Shown here one piece after another: positions 1 to 7,793 of a stretch of DNA of 36,897 bases. Within the stretch, counting starts at the first letter, position 1, and each line of letters starts with the position of its first letter. The stretch is taken from contig JADLGR010000341.1 in the NCBI GenBank assembly GCA_020849175.1, positions 1 through 36,897 on the forward strand, in the 5' to 3' direction. The notes beneath the pieces were generated by a model. That model saw only the letters and a program-made list of their open reading frames with translations, was not told where the DNA came from and ran no database searches. The translations under genes and the position numbers were made by a program. Source of the DNA: Deltaproteobacteria bacterium (GTDB lineage: Bacteria > Myxococcota_A > UBA9160).

Positions 1-2785
1 GCGTCCCGTCGTCGCCGCGCAGCAACGGAAAGCGCTGCGGCGCTTCGCGAGCGAGCGCCACGAGCTGTGCGATCTCGGCGGGCGCGAGGACGGTATCGCT
101 GCCGCTCGCGCGTGCGCGCACGATGCCCCCTGCCGGCGAGAGCTCCTTGCGAAATGGCGCGGTCGCCTGTGCGAGGTAGCGGACGTCACGACCGTCGGCG
201 CTCACGAGCAGCGACTCGGCCGCCTGCCCATCGACGGCGCCACTCACACCCTCGTTCGTCGCGATCGAGACGAAGCCCGCGCGGCCCCCCTCGACGTCCG
301 CCGTCACCATCACGCCGGACTTCTCGGAAGCGAACGCGGCCTGCAGGAGCACGGCCGGGAACACGTACTCGGGCTGCTCCATGAGCGACTGCCGCCACGC
401 GTAGGAGCGGTCGGTGAACGGCGAGGCCCAGACCTCGCGAATCGCGTCCAGCACGGCCTTCTCGCCGACCACGTTCGAGATCGTGAGGTTGAGACCGGCG
501 CCGGTGAATCCCGCGAGGTCTTCGACGTTGGTGTCGCTGCGGACGAAGACCCCCGCGCCGTCCGGCGCGAGCGTGGCCAGCGCACTGCGAAGCTGCGCCC
601 GGAACTCGTCACCGGGATCGACGGTCGCCGCCCAGCGCCGCATGCGTGCGAGCATCTTCGCAGCGGCCTGCTTCTGCCGCTCCGGCTTCCCCGAGAGCTT
701 CGCGATCGCGGCGTACTGCTGCTGCAGCCAGCCGAAGACCGACGGGCCACCCGGCTCGATGGGCTGGTCGAGGAGCCGGCGAAACGCGCCGAACGGGATC
801 ACGACCCCGTCGGGCACCTGCGTGCCGAACGCGTGGCGCAGCTCGCCGAGGTTCGCGCTCTTGGGACCGGCGAGCCGCCCCGCGTCGCTCGCCCGTAGTG
901 CGTCGAGTGGCACGAAGTCCGTCACGCGAAGGTCGAGCCTTGCGACGTCCGGCTGAATCCTCACACGGGGTGCCTTCGCTTCGACACCGAATGCTTCGTT
1001 CCACTGCGGGCCGTCGGCCTCGAGCCGAACGACGCCACCCGGACTCACGGCGAGGACGACCTGCTTGCCGCTCCGCGCACGGAGCTCGTCGAGTAGCTCG
1101 CGACCGACCACGACGTTCGGGATACCGAGATTGCGCGCGAGGAGCTGCACGTGCGAGAGAGAGCTGCCCTCACCCTGCGTGAGGATCCCCGCCACGGGCG
1201 GAAGCTCGGCGATCGTCTCGGGCAGCAGATAGATCCCGTGGGCGTCGAAGCCGTCCGTGTGGGTGAGATTGCGTGGAAGGCGGAGCGTGCCGCGCGCGAG
1301 GCCGGGGTTGAGCGCGCGTAGGCCCGCACCACGGCGGCGGCCGAAGACCTCGTGCTCGATGCCCGCCTCCGCGTTCGCGTCCTTGACGAGGCCGTCGACG
1401 ATCGTCGCGTACGCGAGGAGCGAGCTTCCGCGCAGCCGGTCCTGCGGATAGCGCTGCGCGAGCGGATCGAGATCCGAGATCGAGTCGACGCCCTCGCCGA
1501 TCTGCATGCTCAGCTCGGCGCCGGCCCACTCCGGAGCGCGCGCGAGCAGCCGCGCCTCCGCGCGGTAGTCGCTCACCGTCGGGCCACCCTCGGCGCCGGT
1601 CAGGCGCTCGACGCTTCGCCGCACCGAGTCGGCGTGCCGCAGGTTGAGCAGTCCGCTGCCCGCGAGCGCGTCGGCCATCTGCGCCAGCCATTCGAGCCGC
1701 TGCCGGCGCGATGCCGCCGGGAGCCGGCGCAGAAGCTCGTTGCCACTCGCGTACGCCGTCTCCTCGAGCGCAACGCTGGTCTCGAAGAGCGCGAGCGCTG
1801 CGGCGCGATCGGCGATCGCCGGAGCTTCACGACGAAGCCGCACGAGCCAGCGGCTCGCCTCGGCAAAGCGCTCGGCCGGGTCGCTCGCTGCGGCGAGGGC
1901 GTCGGCGCCTCGATCGATCTCGCCTGCGAGCGCGGCGCCCGGCAGCGCCTTCGAGAGCACGCGCATGCGATCCGGAGCCGGACTCGGTCCGTAGAGCGCA
2001 TCGATGCGTCGGGCCAGCTCCTCGTAATCGGGGGCCAGCTCACGCCGGCCGTGCGCGCGCGCGAACGCTCGCACCGCCGCAGCATCGCCCGCATCGGGAA
2101 CGCCGTGGATCTTCACGCGGATCGGAAAGAACGCAGGGTCCTGCTCGGCGAGCTTGAGAGCGCGATCGCGGACCTCGGCGGCGGACGGAGCGGCTGCGCC
2201 CGCATCGGGCGAGGCCGGGAGCTGGCGCACGGTCTCGCGCAGCAGGAAGTAGCGTGCGTCGTCGCGCCAGAGGGGATCGCCGAGCAGCGCGCCGACGAGA
2301 CGCGACATGCCCTGCCCTTCGTCTTCAGCCTGCACCGAGCCGCGATAGCTTCGCGTCGCGCGCATCACCCAGCCGTCGTCGGCACCGATCAGGAACCGCT
2401 CGACCAGCATCTGCTGCAGCGCCCGAAGATCCGGTGCGGGACCGGTGAAGCGCTCGGGCTTCACGATGGCGTAGATGTTCGCGATCTCGTAGCCGCCCGC
2501 GCGCAGCGCCGCGACTTCGTCCGTCCACTCGCCGTGCTCGAGGCCCCCGCCGCGCGGGTCGCAGCTCTCCGACGGCGGCAGCACGCTGCCGTCGTTGCAG
2601 TAGTGGCGCAGGTACTTGAAGGGGCCGCGCGGGGCGGCCTTGATCGCCTCGATCTGCTCGCGGACGGTCTTCTCCTCGCCACTGCCTGCGGTCCTCGCGG
2701 CAGCCGTCGCCGCCGGCTTCGGCGCGGCGGCGTGCGCGCAGGGCGCGAGCAGCGCAAGCGCGATCAGTAGTGCGGGCCGCTTCAA
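1..2785 (-). CDS. Exported phosphohistidine-swivel/ATP-grasp protein (dikinase-like), paralogue A, partial at left edge
   Basis: The frame stays open from a TTG at 2785 to the window edge (928 codons), so the C-terminus is missing. The start is supported by a GGGAGGT Shine-Dalgarno five bases upstream and a classic Sec signal peptide (MKRPALLIALALLAPCAHA). The next ~500 residues are helical and unassigned. Around residue 545 is a swivel-domain motif, ILTQGEGSSLSHVQLLAR, with candidate phospho-acceptor His545. This is followed by a PPDK_N-type ATP-binding domain: GPKSANLGEL, then VRSDTNVEDL with Arg749 and TGAGLNLT. No PEP/pyruvate TIM barrel is seen. The swivel-before-ATP-grasp order is that of glucan water dikinases, not PEP synthase. 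By comparison with the full-length paralogue at 7794, about 55-60 residues lie outside. It is translationally coupled to the nucleotide carrier upstream (TTGA). Substrate unknown; domain assignment confident, enzymatic role inferred. Confidence 0.85.
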   Translation of the reverse strand, partial: MKRPALLIALALLAPCAHAAAPKPAATAAARTAGSGEEKTVREQIEAIKAAPRGPFKYLRHYCNDGSVLPPSESCDPRGGGLEHGEWTDEVAALRAGGYEIANIYAIVKPERFTGPAPDLRALQQMLVERFLIGADDGWVMRATRSYRGSVQAEDEGQGMSRLVGALLGDPLWRDDARYFLLRETVRQLPASPDAGAAAPSAAEVRDRALKLAEQDPAFFPIRVKIHGVPDAGDAAAVRAFARAHGRRELAPDYEELARRIDALYGPSPAPDRMRVLSKALPGAALAGEIDRGADALAAASDPAERFAEASRWLVRLRREAPAIADRAAALALFETSVALEETAYASGNELLRRLPAASRRQRLEWLAQMADALAGSGLLNLRHADSVRRSVERLTGAEGGPTVSDYRAEARLLARAPEWAGAELSMQIGEGVDSISDLDPLAQRYPQDRLRGSSLLAYATIVDGLVKDANAEAGIEHEVFGRRRGAGLRALNPGLARGTLRLPRNLTHTDGFDAHGIYLLPETIAELPPVAGILTQGEGSSLSHVQLLARNLGIPNVVVGRELLDELRARSGKQVVLAVSPGGVVRLEADGPQWNEAFGVEAKAPRVRIQPDVARLDLRVTDFVPLDALRASDAGRLAGPKSANLGELRHAFGTQVPDGVVIPFGAFRRLLDQPIEPGGPSVFGWLQQQYAAIAKLSGKPERQKQAAAKMLARMRRWAATVDPGDEFRAQLRSALATLAPDGAGVFVRSDTNVEDLAGFTGAGLNLTISNVVGEKAVLDAIREVWASPFTDRSYAWRQSLMEQPEYVFPAVLLQAAFASEKSGVMVTADVEGGRAGFVSIATNEGVSGAVDGQAAESLLVSADGRDVRYLAQATAPFRKELSPAGGIVRARASGSDTVLAPAEIAQLVALAREAPQRFPLLRGDDGT

Positions 2786-4266
2786 GCTCCACCTCCCGTC
2801 CCGACGGCCGACACCGCGGGCCCCGTCCGCGAAGGGCCCTCGCTCCCCGCCGCCGGACCGCCTCCCTCGGCGGCGAGTCGGGCGTGCTCGCGGGTCACCA
2901 GCGTCGCCAGCGCGAGCCAGCAGACCACGAGGCCGACGGTGAACGCGAAGAAGCCTCCGAGGCCGAGATCGAGTACCTGGACGCCGATGAGCACCGTCAG
3001 CGCCGAGAGCCCGTCACCGGCGCGCGCGAAGAACGAGTCGACGGCCGGCTTCGCCTTCAGCTTCGTGAGCGCAGGCACGGGGAGCCACAGCACGTTTCGC
3101 GACGTGTTGCTGATCGAGTAGTCGGTGGCGTTGTCCGCCACCTTCATCGCCTTCACGACGGCGAGGATCGGGACCACTGCCATCGCCGAATAGGCGAGCA
3201 GCGAGATGATCGGGGAGAACAGCAGCATGATGCCGAAGCCTCCGTACTTGAGCAGGCGTGAGGCGACGAAGCACTGCAGGACCAGCGCCGAGACATTCAC
3301 CCAGAAGTAGAAGCTGCCGTAGAAGACCGCGGTCTGGCTTCGCGTGAAGGCGAGCAGGGCGCTCGGCGCCTCGATCCCTCGGCTGCGCGCCTCTTCCGAG
3401 AGGAAGTCCTGCACGACGCGGAAGAGCAGGTTCTCGCCGTTGGTGTTGACCCAGTTGAGGAGCAGGGTCACGAGAGCGACGGCCAGCAGCATGCGGGACG
3501 AGAAGATGAGCCGCAGCGCGCTGGCTCCCTCGCTCGGGACCGGTCCGGGCTTCGGCCGCGGCGGCGGCGCGTCTGGCGCACCGATCGCCGGACCGAGATG
3601 CTCGGCGCTGCGTGCCAGCGCAGCCGAGAGCCCGAGCGGCACGAGCGCGACCATCAGCAGCGCTTCGAGCGGAAGCAGTCCGCTGCTGACCAGGCCTTCC
3701 GTCAGCCAGGAGCCCGCCACTGCGCCGGACGTGGCGCCAATCGCGACGAGCGGGATGAGACGCCGCCCGCGCTCGTCGGTGTACAGGTCGGCGACGAACG
3801 CCCAGAACTGCGCCACGACGAAGACGCCGAACATCCCCACCCACAGGTAGAAGACGATGCCCGTCTCGGGCAGATTTTCGATGAAGAAGTCGGGCTGCAG
3901 GAACCAGAACACCACCATCGTCGCCATGCAGCCGACCGTGACGCGCGTCAGCAGGTCGATCCGCTTCCAGCGATCGACCAGCGGCGCATAGGCGCGGATC
4001 GCGAAGAGCAGCACCAGCGCCTGTCCGAAGCTCGTGTAGGCCTTGACCTCCATCTTCGAGAGCGACGCGACGCTCGACACTGCGATCCAGCTCTCGCGCA
4101 GCGGCTTGATGAGGTAGTACGCGCACAGCAGCAGGAAGATGCTCGCGAAGAGCCGGAGCGCCGTCGGTCCTTCTCCGGGCCGCACGTCCGTGAACAGGCG
4201 CAGGACCCGCTCGAGCGGCGACGAGGCGGCCGGCGCTGCGGATCGAACGTCGTGCACCGCACTCAT
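2782..4266 (-). CDS. Npt1/Npt2-type nucleotide (ATP/ADP) transporter, TLC/MFS family
   Basis: A polytopic membrane protein of 494 residues, with long hydrophobic segments throughout consistent with about 12 helices. The first helix carries CAYYLIKPLRESW, and the segment KAYTSFGQALVLLFAI with VAQFWAFVADLYTDERGRRL matches the pattern I know from bacterial NTP/NDP exchange transporters (TLC ATP/ADP translocase family). Family members in intracellular bacteria exchange host ATP for ADP; roles in free-living bacteria are largely unknown. ATG at 4266 is the only methionine before the conserved region; anything further upstream in this frame is antisense to the next gene's promoter area. The stop TGA overlaps the TTG start of the exported ATP-grasp protein (TTGA), so the two are one coupled transcript. 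This suggests, by inference, that the carrier supplies or recycles nucleotides for that enzyme. The tail is Gly/Ala-rich and hydrophilic. Confidence 0.83.
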   Translation of the reverse strand: MSAVHDVRSAAPAASSPLERVLRLFTDVRPGEGPTALRLFASIFLLLCAYYLIKPLRESWIAVSSVASLSKMEVKAYTSFGQALVLLFAIRAYAPLVDRWKRIDLLTRVTVGCMATMVVFWFLQPDFFIENLPETGIVFYLWVGMFGVFVVAQFWAFVADLYTDERGRRLIPLVAIGATSGAVAGSWLTEGLVSSGLLPLEALLMVALVPLGLSAALARSAEHLGPAIGAPDAPPPRPKPGPVPSEGASALRLIFSSRMLLAVALVTLLLNWVNTNGENLLFRVVQDFLSEEARSRGIEAPSALLAFTRSQTAVFYGSFYFWVNVSALVLQCFVASRLLKYGGFGIMLLFSPIISLLAYSAMAVVPILAVVKAMKVADNATDYSISNTSRNVLWLPVPALTKLKAKPAVDSFFARAGDGLSALTVLIGVQVLDLGLGGFFAFTVGLVVCWLALATLVTREHARLAAEGGGPAAGSEGPSRTGPAVSAVGTGGGA

Positions 4267-4425
4267 CGTAACCGCCGCCGCATGTCTCGATCCGTCAGAT
4301 GGCCCCCGCTCGGGACGCGGCCGACGAGCATCCGCCGCTCTCTCGGCCGCAACCCGGCCCGCATGATACGGTTCGCCCGGTCGGCCGACACGAGGATCGG
4401 CGGGGGCGGTGAGAGGAGTCACGAC

Positions 4426-5442
4426 GTGAGGCGAAGGACCGGCGCGCTGGCGGTCGCGGCACTTCTCGCGGCCGGGATGCCGGGCTGCAAGAAAGACCCC
4501 TGCGACGTCGTGATCTACACGTACGTCGAGCAGTCGCACTCCGAGCCCGTGATTCGCGCGTTCGAGAAGGAGTCCGGACTGCGGGTCTGCGCCTCCTACT
4601 CGGGCTTCGAGATCAAGGCGTCGGGCATCCTGCACCGGCTGGCCTCGGAGGCGGATCGTCCGTCCGCCGACGTGCTCTGGGCCGACGACCCGGTGCGGCC
4701 GCTGCTGCTCGTTCGTCGTGGGCTGATCGAGCTCTACCTCTCGCCCGCCGCGGAAGGGATCCCCTCGGCGTTCCGCGCCCCGGACGGTTTGTGGACGGGC
4801 GTCGGTGCGCAGGCGCGCGTGCTGCTCGTCAATACGAAGCTCGTCGCGGACAAGGCTCGGCCGTCTTCGATCCGCGATCTCGCGAACCCACGCTGGAAGG
4901 GGCGCGTCGCGATCCCGAACCCGGTCCATGGCTCGACTCTCGTCCAGATGGGTGCGCTGACCGCACTCTGGGGAGAGGACGAGACGCGCTCCTTTCTCGG
5001 CACGCTCCGAGCCAACGAGGTGCGGGTCGCGACCACGAGCTGGGACGTGATGCAGCTCGTCTCGAAGGGCGACGTCGCCGTTGGTCTCACGAACACCGAC
5101 CACGCGGATGCGGCGGTCGCGTCGGGCGCTCCGGTCGCGATCGTCTATCCCGATCAGGACCCAAAGGGCATCGGCACGCTGGTGCTCCCCACCAGCGTGC
5201 TGCTGCTCCGCAATGGCCCGCACCCTGCGGCAGGTCGCCGGCTCGTCGACTACCTCGTCTCTCCCGCCGCCGAGGCCGCGCTGTGCCGGACGAATGCGTA
5301 CTTTCCGCTGCGCGCAAACCCTGCGCCACCGGCCGGGATGCGGCGGCTCGACGAGATTCGTGCGATGCCGCTCGATGTCGCTCGCGCGGGCGACGAGATC
5401 GATCGCATCAAGCCCGAACTCGAGCGCTGGCGCGGCCGCTAG
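4426..5442 (+). CDS. Extracellular solute-binding lipoprotein (Fe(III)/family 1 type)
   Basis: A periplasmic binding protein of 338 residues. GTG at 4426 is chosen because AGGAG lies seven bases upstream and it places a short charged N-terminus before a hydrophobic stretch ending in GMPGC, an imperfect lipobox with lipid-modified Cys expected at residue 20. The mature start, DVVIYTYVEQSHSEPVIRAF followed by EKESGLRV, matches the FbpA/AfuA-like family that binds ferric iron or other small anions and polyamines. Later landmarks include LWADDPV, a ...NPRWKGRVAIP... segment and the TDHADAA region. No ABC permease or ATPase gene is adjacent, so the partner transporter must be elsewhere or the protein serves another role. 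It is divergent from the nucleotide transporter across a 159-base spacer. Ligand not assignable. Confidence 0.82.
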   Translation: MRRRTGALAVAALLAAGMPGCKKDPCDVVIYTYVEQSHSEPVIRAFEKESGLRVCASYSGFEIKASGILHRLASEADRPSADVLWADDPVRPLLLVRRGLIELYLSPAAEGIPSAFRAPDGLWTGVGAQARVLLVNTKLVADKARPSSIRDLANPRWKGRVAIPNPVHGSTLVQMGALTALWGEDETRSFLGTLRANEVRVATTSWDVMQLVSKGDVAVGLTNTDHADAAVASGAPVAIVYPDQDPKGIGTLVLPTSVLLLRNGPHPAAGRRLVDYLVSPAAEAALCRTNAYFPLRANPAPPAGMRRLDEIRAMPLDVARAGDEIDRIKPELERWRGR

Positions 5443-5489
5443 CGCCCGGGTCGCGTTGCGGCCGGCGCAGGCTCGCCGATACTCGTCCC

Positions 5490-6182
5490 GTGCCGTCGAT
5501 CGACCGCCTGCTCGAGATCATGGCAAAGCTGCGAAGCCCCGCCGGCGGCTGCCCGTGGGACCTCGAGCAGCGCTTCGAGACGATCGCTCCCTATACCATC
5601 GAAGAAGCCTACGAGGTCGACGACGCCATTCGCCGGGGCGACATGGGCGCGCTTCGCGAAGAGCTCGGCGATCTGCTGCTCCAGGTGGTCTTCCACGCGC
5701 AGATGGCGCAGGAGGAGGGCCTCTTCGGGTTTGGCGACGTCGTCGAGGAGATCTGCGACAAGCTGGTCCGGCGTCACCCGAACGTCTTTGCGGATGCGCA
5801 CGTCCCGGACGCACGCGCGCAGATCGCGGCGTGGGAGGAGAGCAAGGCGAAGGAGCGCGCGGCCAAAGGCGGCGAAGAGAGCCATCCCCTCGGCGGCGTG
5901 CCGCTCGGTCTTCCGGCTCTCCTGCGCGCCGAGAAGCTGCAGCGCCGCGCGGCCCGCGCCGGTGCGAAGTCGCCCGACTTCGCTTCCGCTGCGGGCGAGA
6001 TCGAGGCGCGCCTCGTCGAGCTTCGCTCCGCCTGCGCCGCGGACGCTCCGCGCGCCGCCGTGGGCGAGCTTCTATTCGCCGCCGTGGCCCTCGCCCGCGC
6101 CCTCGACCTCGAGCCCGAGGAGTGCCTGCGCGACGCAAACGCTCGTTTCGAGCACCTGTTCCGAACGACGAAGGATCGCTGA
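5490..6182 (+). CDS. mazG: Nucleoside triphosphate pyrophosphohydrolase MazG
   Basis: All-alpha NTP pyrophosphohydrolase of 230 residues that hydrolyses NTPs or dNTPs to monophosphates. The signature CPWDLEQ near residue 21 and the metal-binding EExxE...ExxD set (EEAYE at 38-42, EELGD at 57-61) are intact, followed by LLLQVVFHAQM and the RRHPNVF motif. The C-terminal half contains the second, degenerate MazG repeat (LLRAEKLQRRA). The start is taken as GTG 5490 (VPSIDRLLEIM), which gives the usual family N-terminus; the frame is open far upstream but that part overlaps the preceding gene in another frame. It lies 47 bases after the solute-binding lipoprotein and two bases before the next gene, so it is likely co-transcribed with the latter. 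Confidence 0.93.
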   Translation: MPSIDRLLEIMAKLRSPAGGCPWDLEQRFETIAPYTIEEAYEVDDAIRRGDMGALREELGDLLLQVVFHAQMAQEEGLFGFGDVVEEICDKLVRRHPNVFADAHVPDARAQIAAWEESKAKERAAKGGEESHPLGGVPLGLPALLRAEKLQRRAARAGAKSPDFASAAGEIEARLVELRSACAADAPRAAVGELLFAAVALARALDLEPEECLRDANARFEHLFRTTKDR

Positions 6183-6184
6183 GG

Positions 6185-6655
6185 GTGTCGCGGCGCGCGC
6201 AGATTCGGATGACCGACGAAGAGCTCCGCGCCTTCGTGGGGGGCGCGCGCACCATCATCCTGTGCAGCAACGACCCGGCGGGCTTCCCGCACCCGATGCC
6301 GATGTGGTTCGGACTCGAGGACGACGGCGCGGTCGTGATGACGACCTTCGCGAAGAGTCAGAAGGTGAAGAATCTCGAACGCGACGCACGCGTCTCGCTG
6401 CTGATCGAGGACGGCGAAGAGTACGCGAAGCTTCGCGGGGTCGTGCTCTACGGGCGCGCGGAGCTCGTCCGCGCGCCCGAGACCGTGCTCGACTGTCTGG
6501 AGCGCATCACGGTGCGCAACGCCGGGACGCCCGGCGCGAGCCCGGCCGTGATGCGCGAGACGCTGCGACGAACCGCGGCCAAGCGCGTCGCGATCCGCGT
6601 GCGTCCCGAACGGATCGTATCGTGGGACCATGCGAAGCTCGGCGGGGTCTACTGA
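6185..6655 (+). CDS. PPOX-class split-barrel flavoprotein (pyridoxamine 5'-phosphate oxidase-related)
   Basis: A small split-barrel protein of 156 residues, related to F420- or FMN-dependent oxidoreductases of the pyridoxamine-phosphate-oxidase superfamily. Recognisable segments are MTDEELRAFV, the substrate-side strand GFPHPMPMWFGLEDDG, TTFAKSQKVKNLERDARVSL (a cofactor phosphate-binding region typical of the family) and GRAEL. I use GTG at 6185, two bases after the mazG stop; ATG at 6209 (MTDEEL) is an equally reasonable start and would give 148 residues. Cofactor (FMN or F420) and substrate cannot be decided by eye. The last seven bases overlap the tail of the convergent beta-lactamase-like gene. 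Confidence 0.85.
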   Translation: MSRRAQIRMTDEELRAFVGGARTIILCSNDPAGFPHPMPMWFGLEDDGAVVMTTFAKSQKVKNLERDARVSLLIEDGEEYAKLRGVVLYGRAELVRAPETVLDCLERITVRNAGTPGASPAVMRETLRRTAAKRVAIRVRPERIVSWDHAKLGGVY

Positions 6656-7716
6656 GCGAGCTGCGGCGACGGCTCGGAGGTCGACGCAGAGGCGAGCCAG
6701 CGACGCGCAGCCGTCTCCGTGAGATCCGCGATGAAGTCACCGCGGTAGTGCGGCCGTGCCTCGGTGAAGACGACGACCACGATCTCGTGCCCAGAGCGAT
6801 GGCGCACGATGCCGGCGTCGGCATAGATCGGACCCCAGGTTCCGCTCTTCGCGTACGTCTCGAGGCCCCCCACGCGCTCCGCGCCACCGGCGATGCGCGC
6901 GGCGAGGTGACGCTGCTCGCGGGAGTCGCGCCGCATGCGGCGGCGCACGGTCGCCGAGTCGTCCGGACCGAGCGCGTGGCCGGTCGCGAGCAGCGCCAGC
7001 AGCTTCGCGGTGCCGGTCGCGGTCATCGCCGTACGGTTCGAGAACTCCCCGTCCGCGCTCGGCAGGCCGCCCGGCACGTCGCGGTCGGAGAGGAACTGCT
7101 CCTCACGCCCCGAGATGTCGCCTCCTCCGTCGTACGTCGGATTCACGGTGTGCAGATCGGTGATGCCGAGGGAGCGCAGCCAGCGCTCGACGCCCAGCCG
7201 TCGCTCGCGAAACTCGGCGTAGGGCCCCGGTGGTAGCGATGGACCGGGGAGTGCTCCGGTCAGGCGTGCGAAGACCTCCTGCGTGGCCCGGTTGCTGCTC
7301 ACCCGGATCATCTGCTCGAGCGCGCGATCGAGCGGCTCGTCGATCTGGAGCCTGCCGTCCTGCTGGAACGCGTAGGCCGCCATCAGATACACGAACTTGA
7401 CGACGCTCGCGGGATAGACCGGAGCGTCACCATGCCAGTGGGCAAGCCGCGGCCCACCGGCGCCGCCGAGATCGAGGACCGCAGCACGCAGCGACGCGCG
7501 CCGAAGCTCCGGGTCGCTCGCGAGCCGGGCCTCGACGAAGCCATCGAGCTGGCCCTGGAGCGACTCCGACGGCTCGATCCGGGCCAGATAGGCGCGCGAC
7601 TCCTCCGTGCGAGGCGGCGTAGCCGGAGCCGACTGCGCCCACGCCGCCGGACCGAGGCCGGCGGCCAGGACCGCAGCGGCCACGAGCGTTCGCCCGGCTT
7701 CCACCCATGCTCCCAT
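6649..7716 (-). CDS. Exported class A beta-lactamase-like serine hydrolase
   Basis: A secreted penicillin-recognising serine hydrolase of 355 residues. The signal peptide is LVAAAVLAAGLGPAAWA, with cleavage expected after residue 27. The three active-site elements of the class A fold are in order: SxxK as S104-V-V-K107, an SDN-like S140-S-N142, and a KTG-like K290-S-G292. The Omega-loop glutamate that drives deacylation in true class A enzymes is not clearly identifiable; the region has an EEQFLSDRD insert instead. A peptidoglycan-related esterase or peptidase role is therefore as likely as antibiotic hydrolysis. ATG 7716 is preferred over ATG 7746 and 7842 because it places the signal peptide directly at the N-terminus. 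It is divergent from paralogue B across 77 bases and overlaps the convergent PPOX gene by seven bases. Confidence 0.85.
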   Translation of the reverse strand: MGAWVEAGRTLVAAAVLAAGLGPAAWAQSAPATPPRTEESRAYLARIEPSESLQGQLDGFVEARLASDPELRRASLRAAVLDLGGAGGPRLAHWHGDAPVYPASVVKFVYLMAAYAFQQDGRLQIDEPLDRALEQMIRVSSNRATQEVFARLTGALPGPSLPPGPYAEFRERRLGVERWLRSLGITDLHTVNPTYDGGGDISGREEQFLSDRDVPGGLPSADGEFSNRTAMTATGTAKLLALLATGHALGPDDSATVRRRMRRDSREQRHLAARIAGGAERVGGLETYAKSGTWGPIYADAGIVRHRSGHEIVVVVFTEARPHYRGDFIADLTETAARRWLASASTSEPSPQLAQ

Positions 7717-7793
7717 CGCGGCGCGCGAGGATAGCCCGAAGGGCATCGGGGCGTATACCGTAGGGACGCCCGAGCGGTTGGGGGGGGCCGAGC

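Noticed and set aside
3598-4425. Long open frame in front of the solute-binding lipoprotein
   Set aside because: It is antisense to the nucleotide transporter and rich in Arg, Gln and His; the real start is the GTG at 4426 with a ribosome site and signal peptide.
4267-5223. Upstream extension of the nucleotide transporter frame
   Set aside because: It overlaps the lipoprotein gene on the other strand and reads as GC-rich shadow sequence; the hydrophobic protein begins at 4266.
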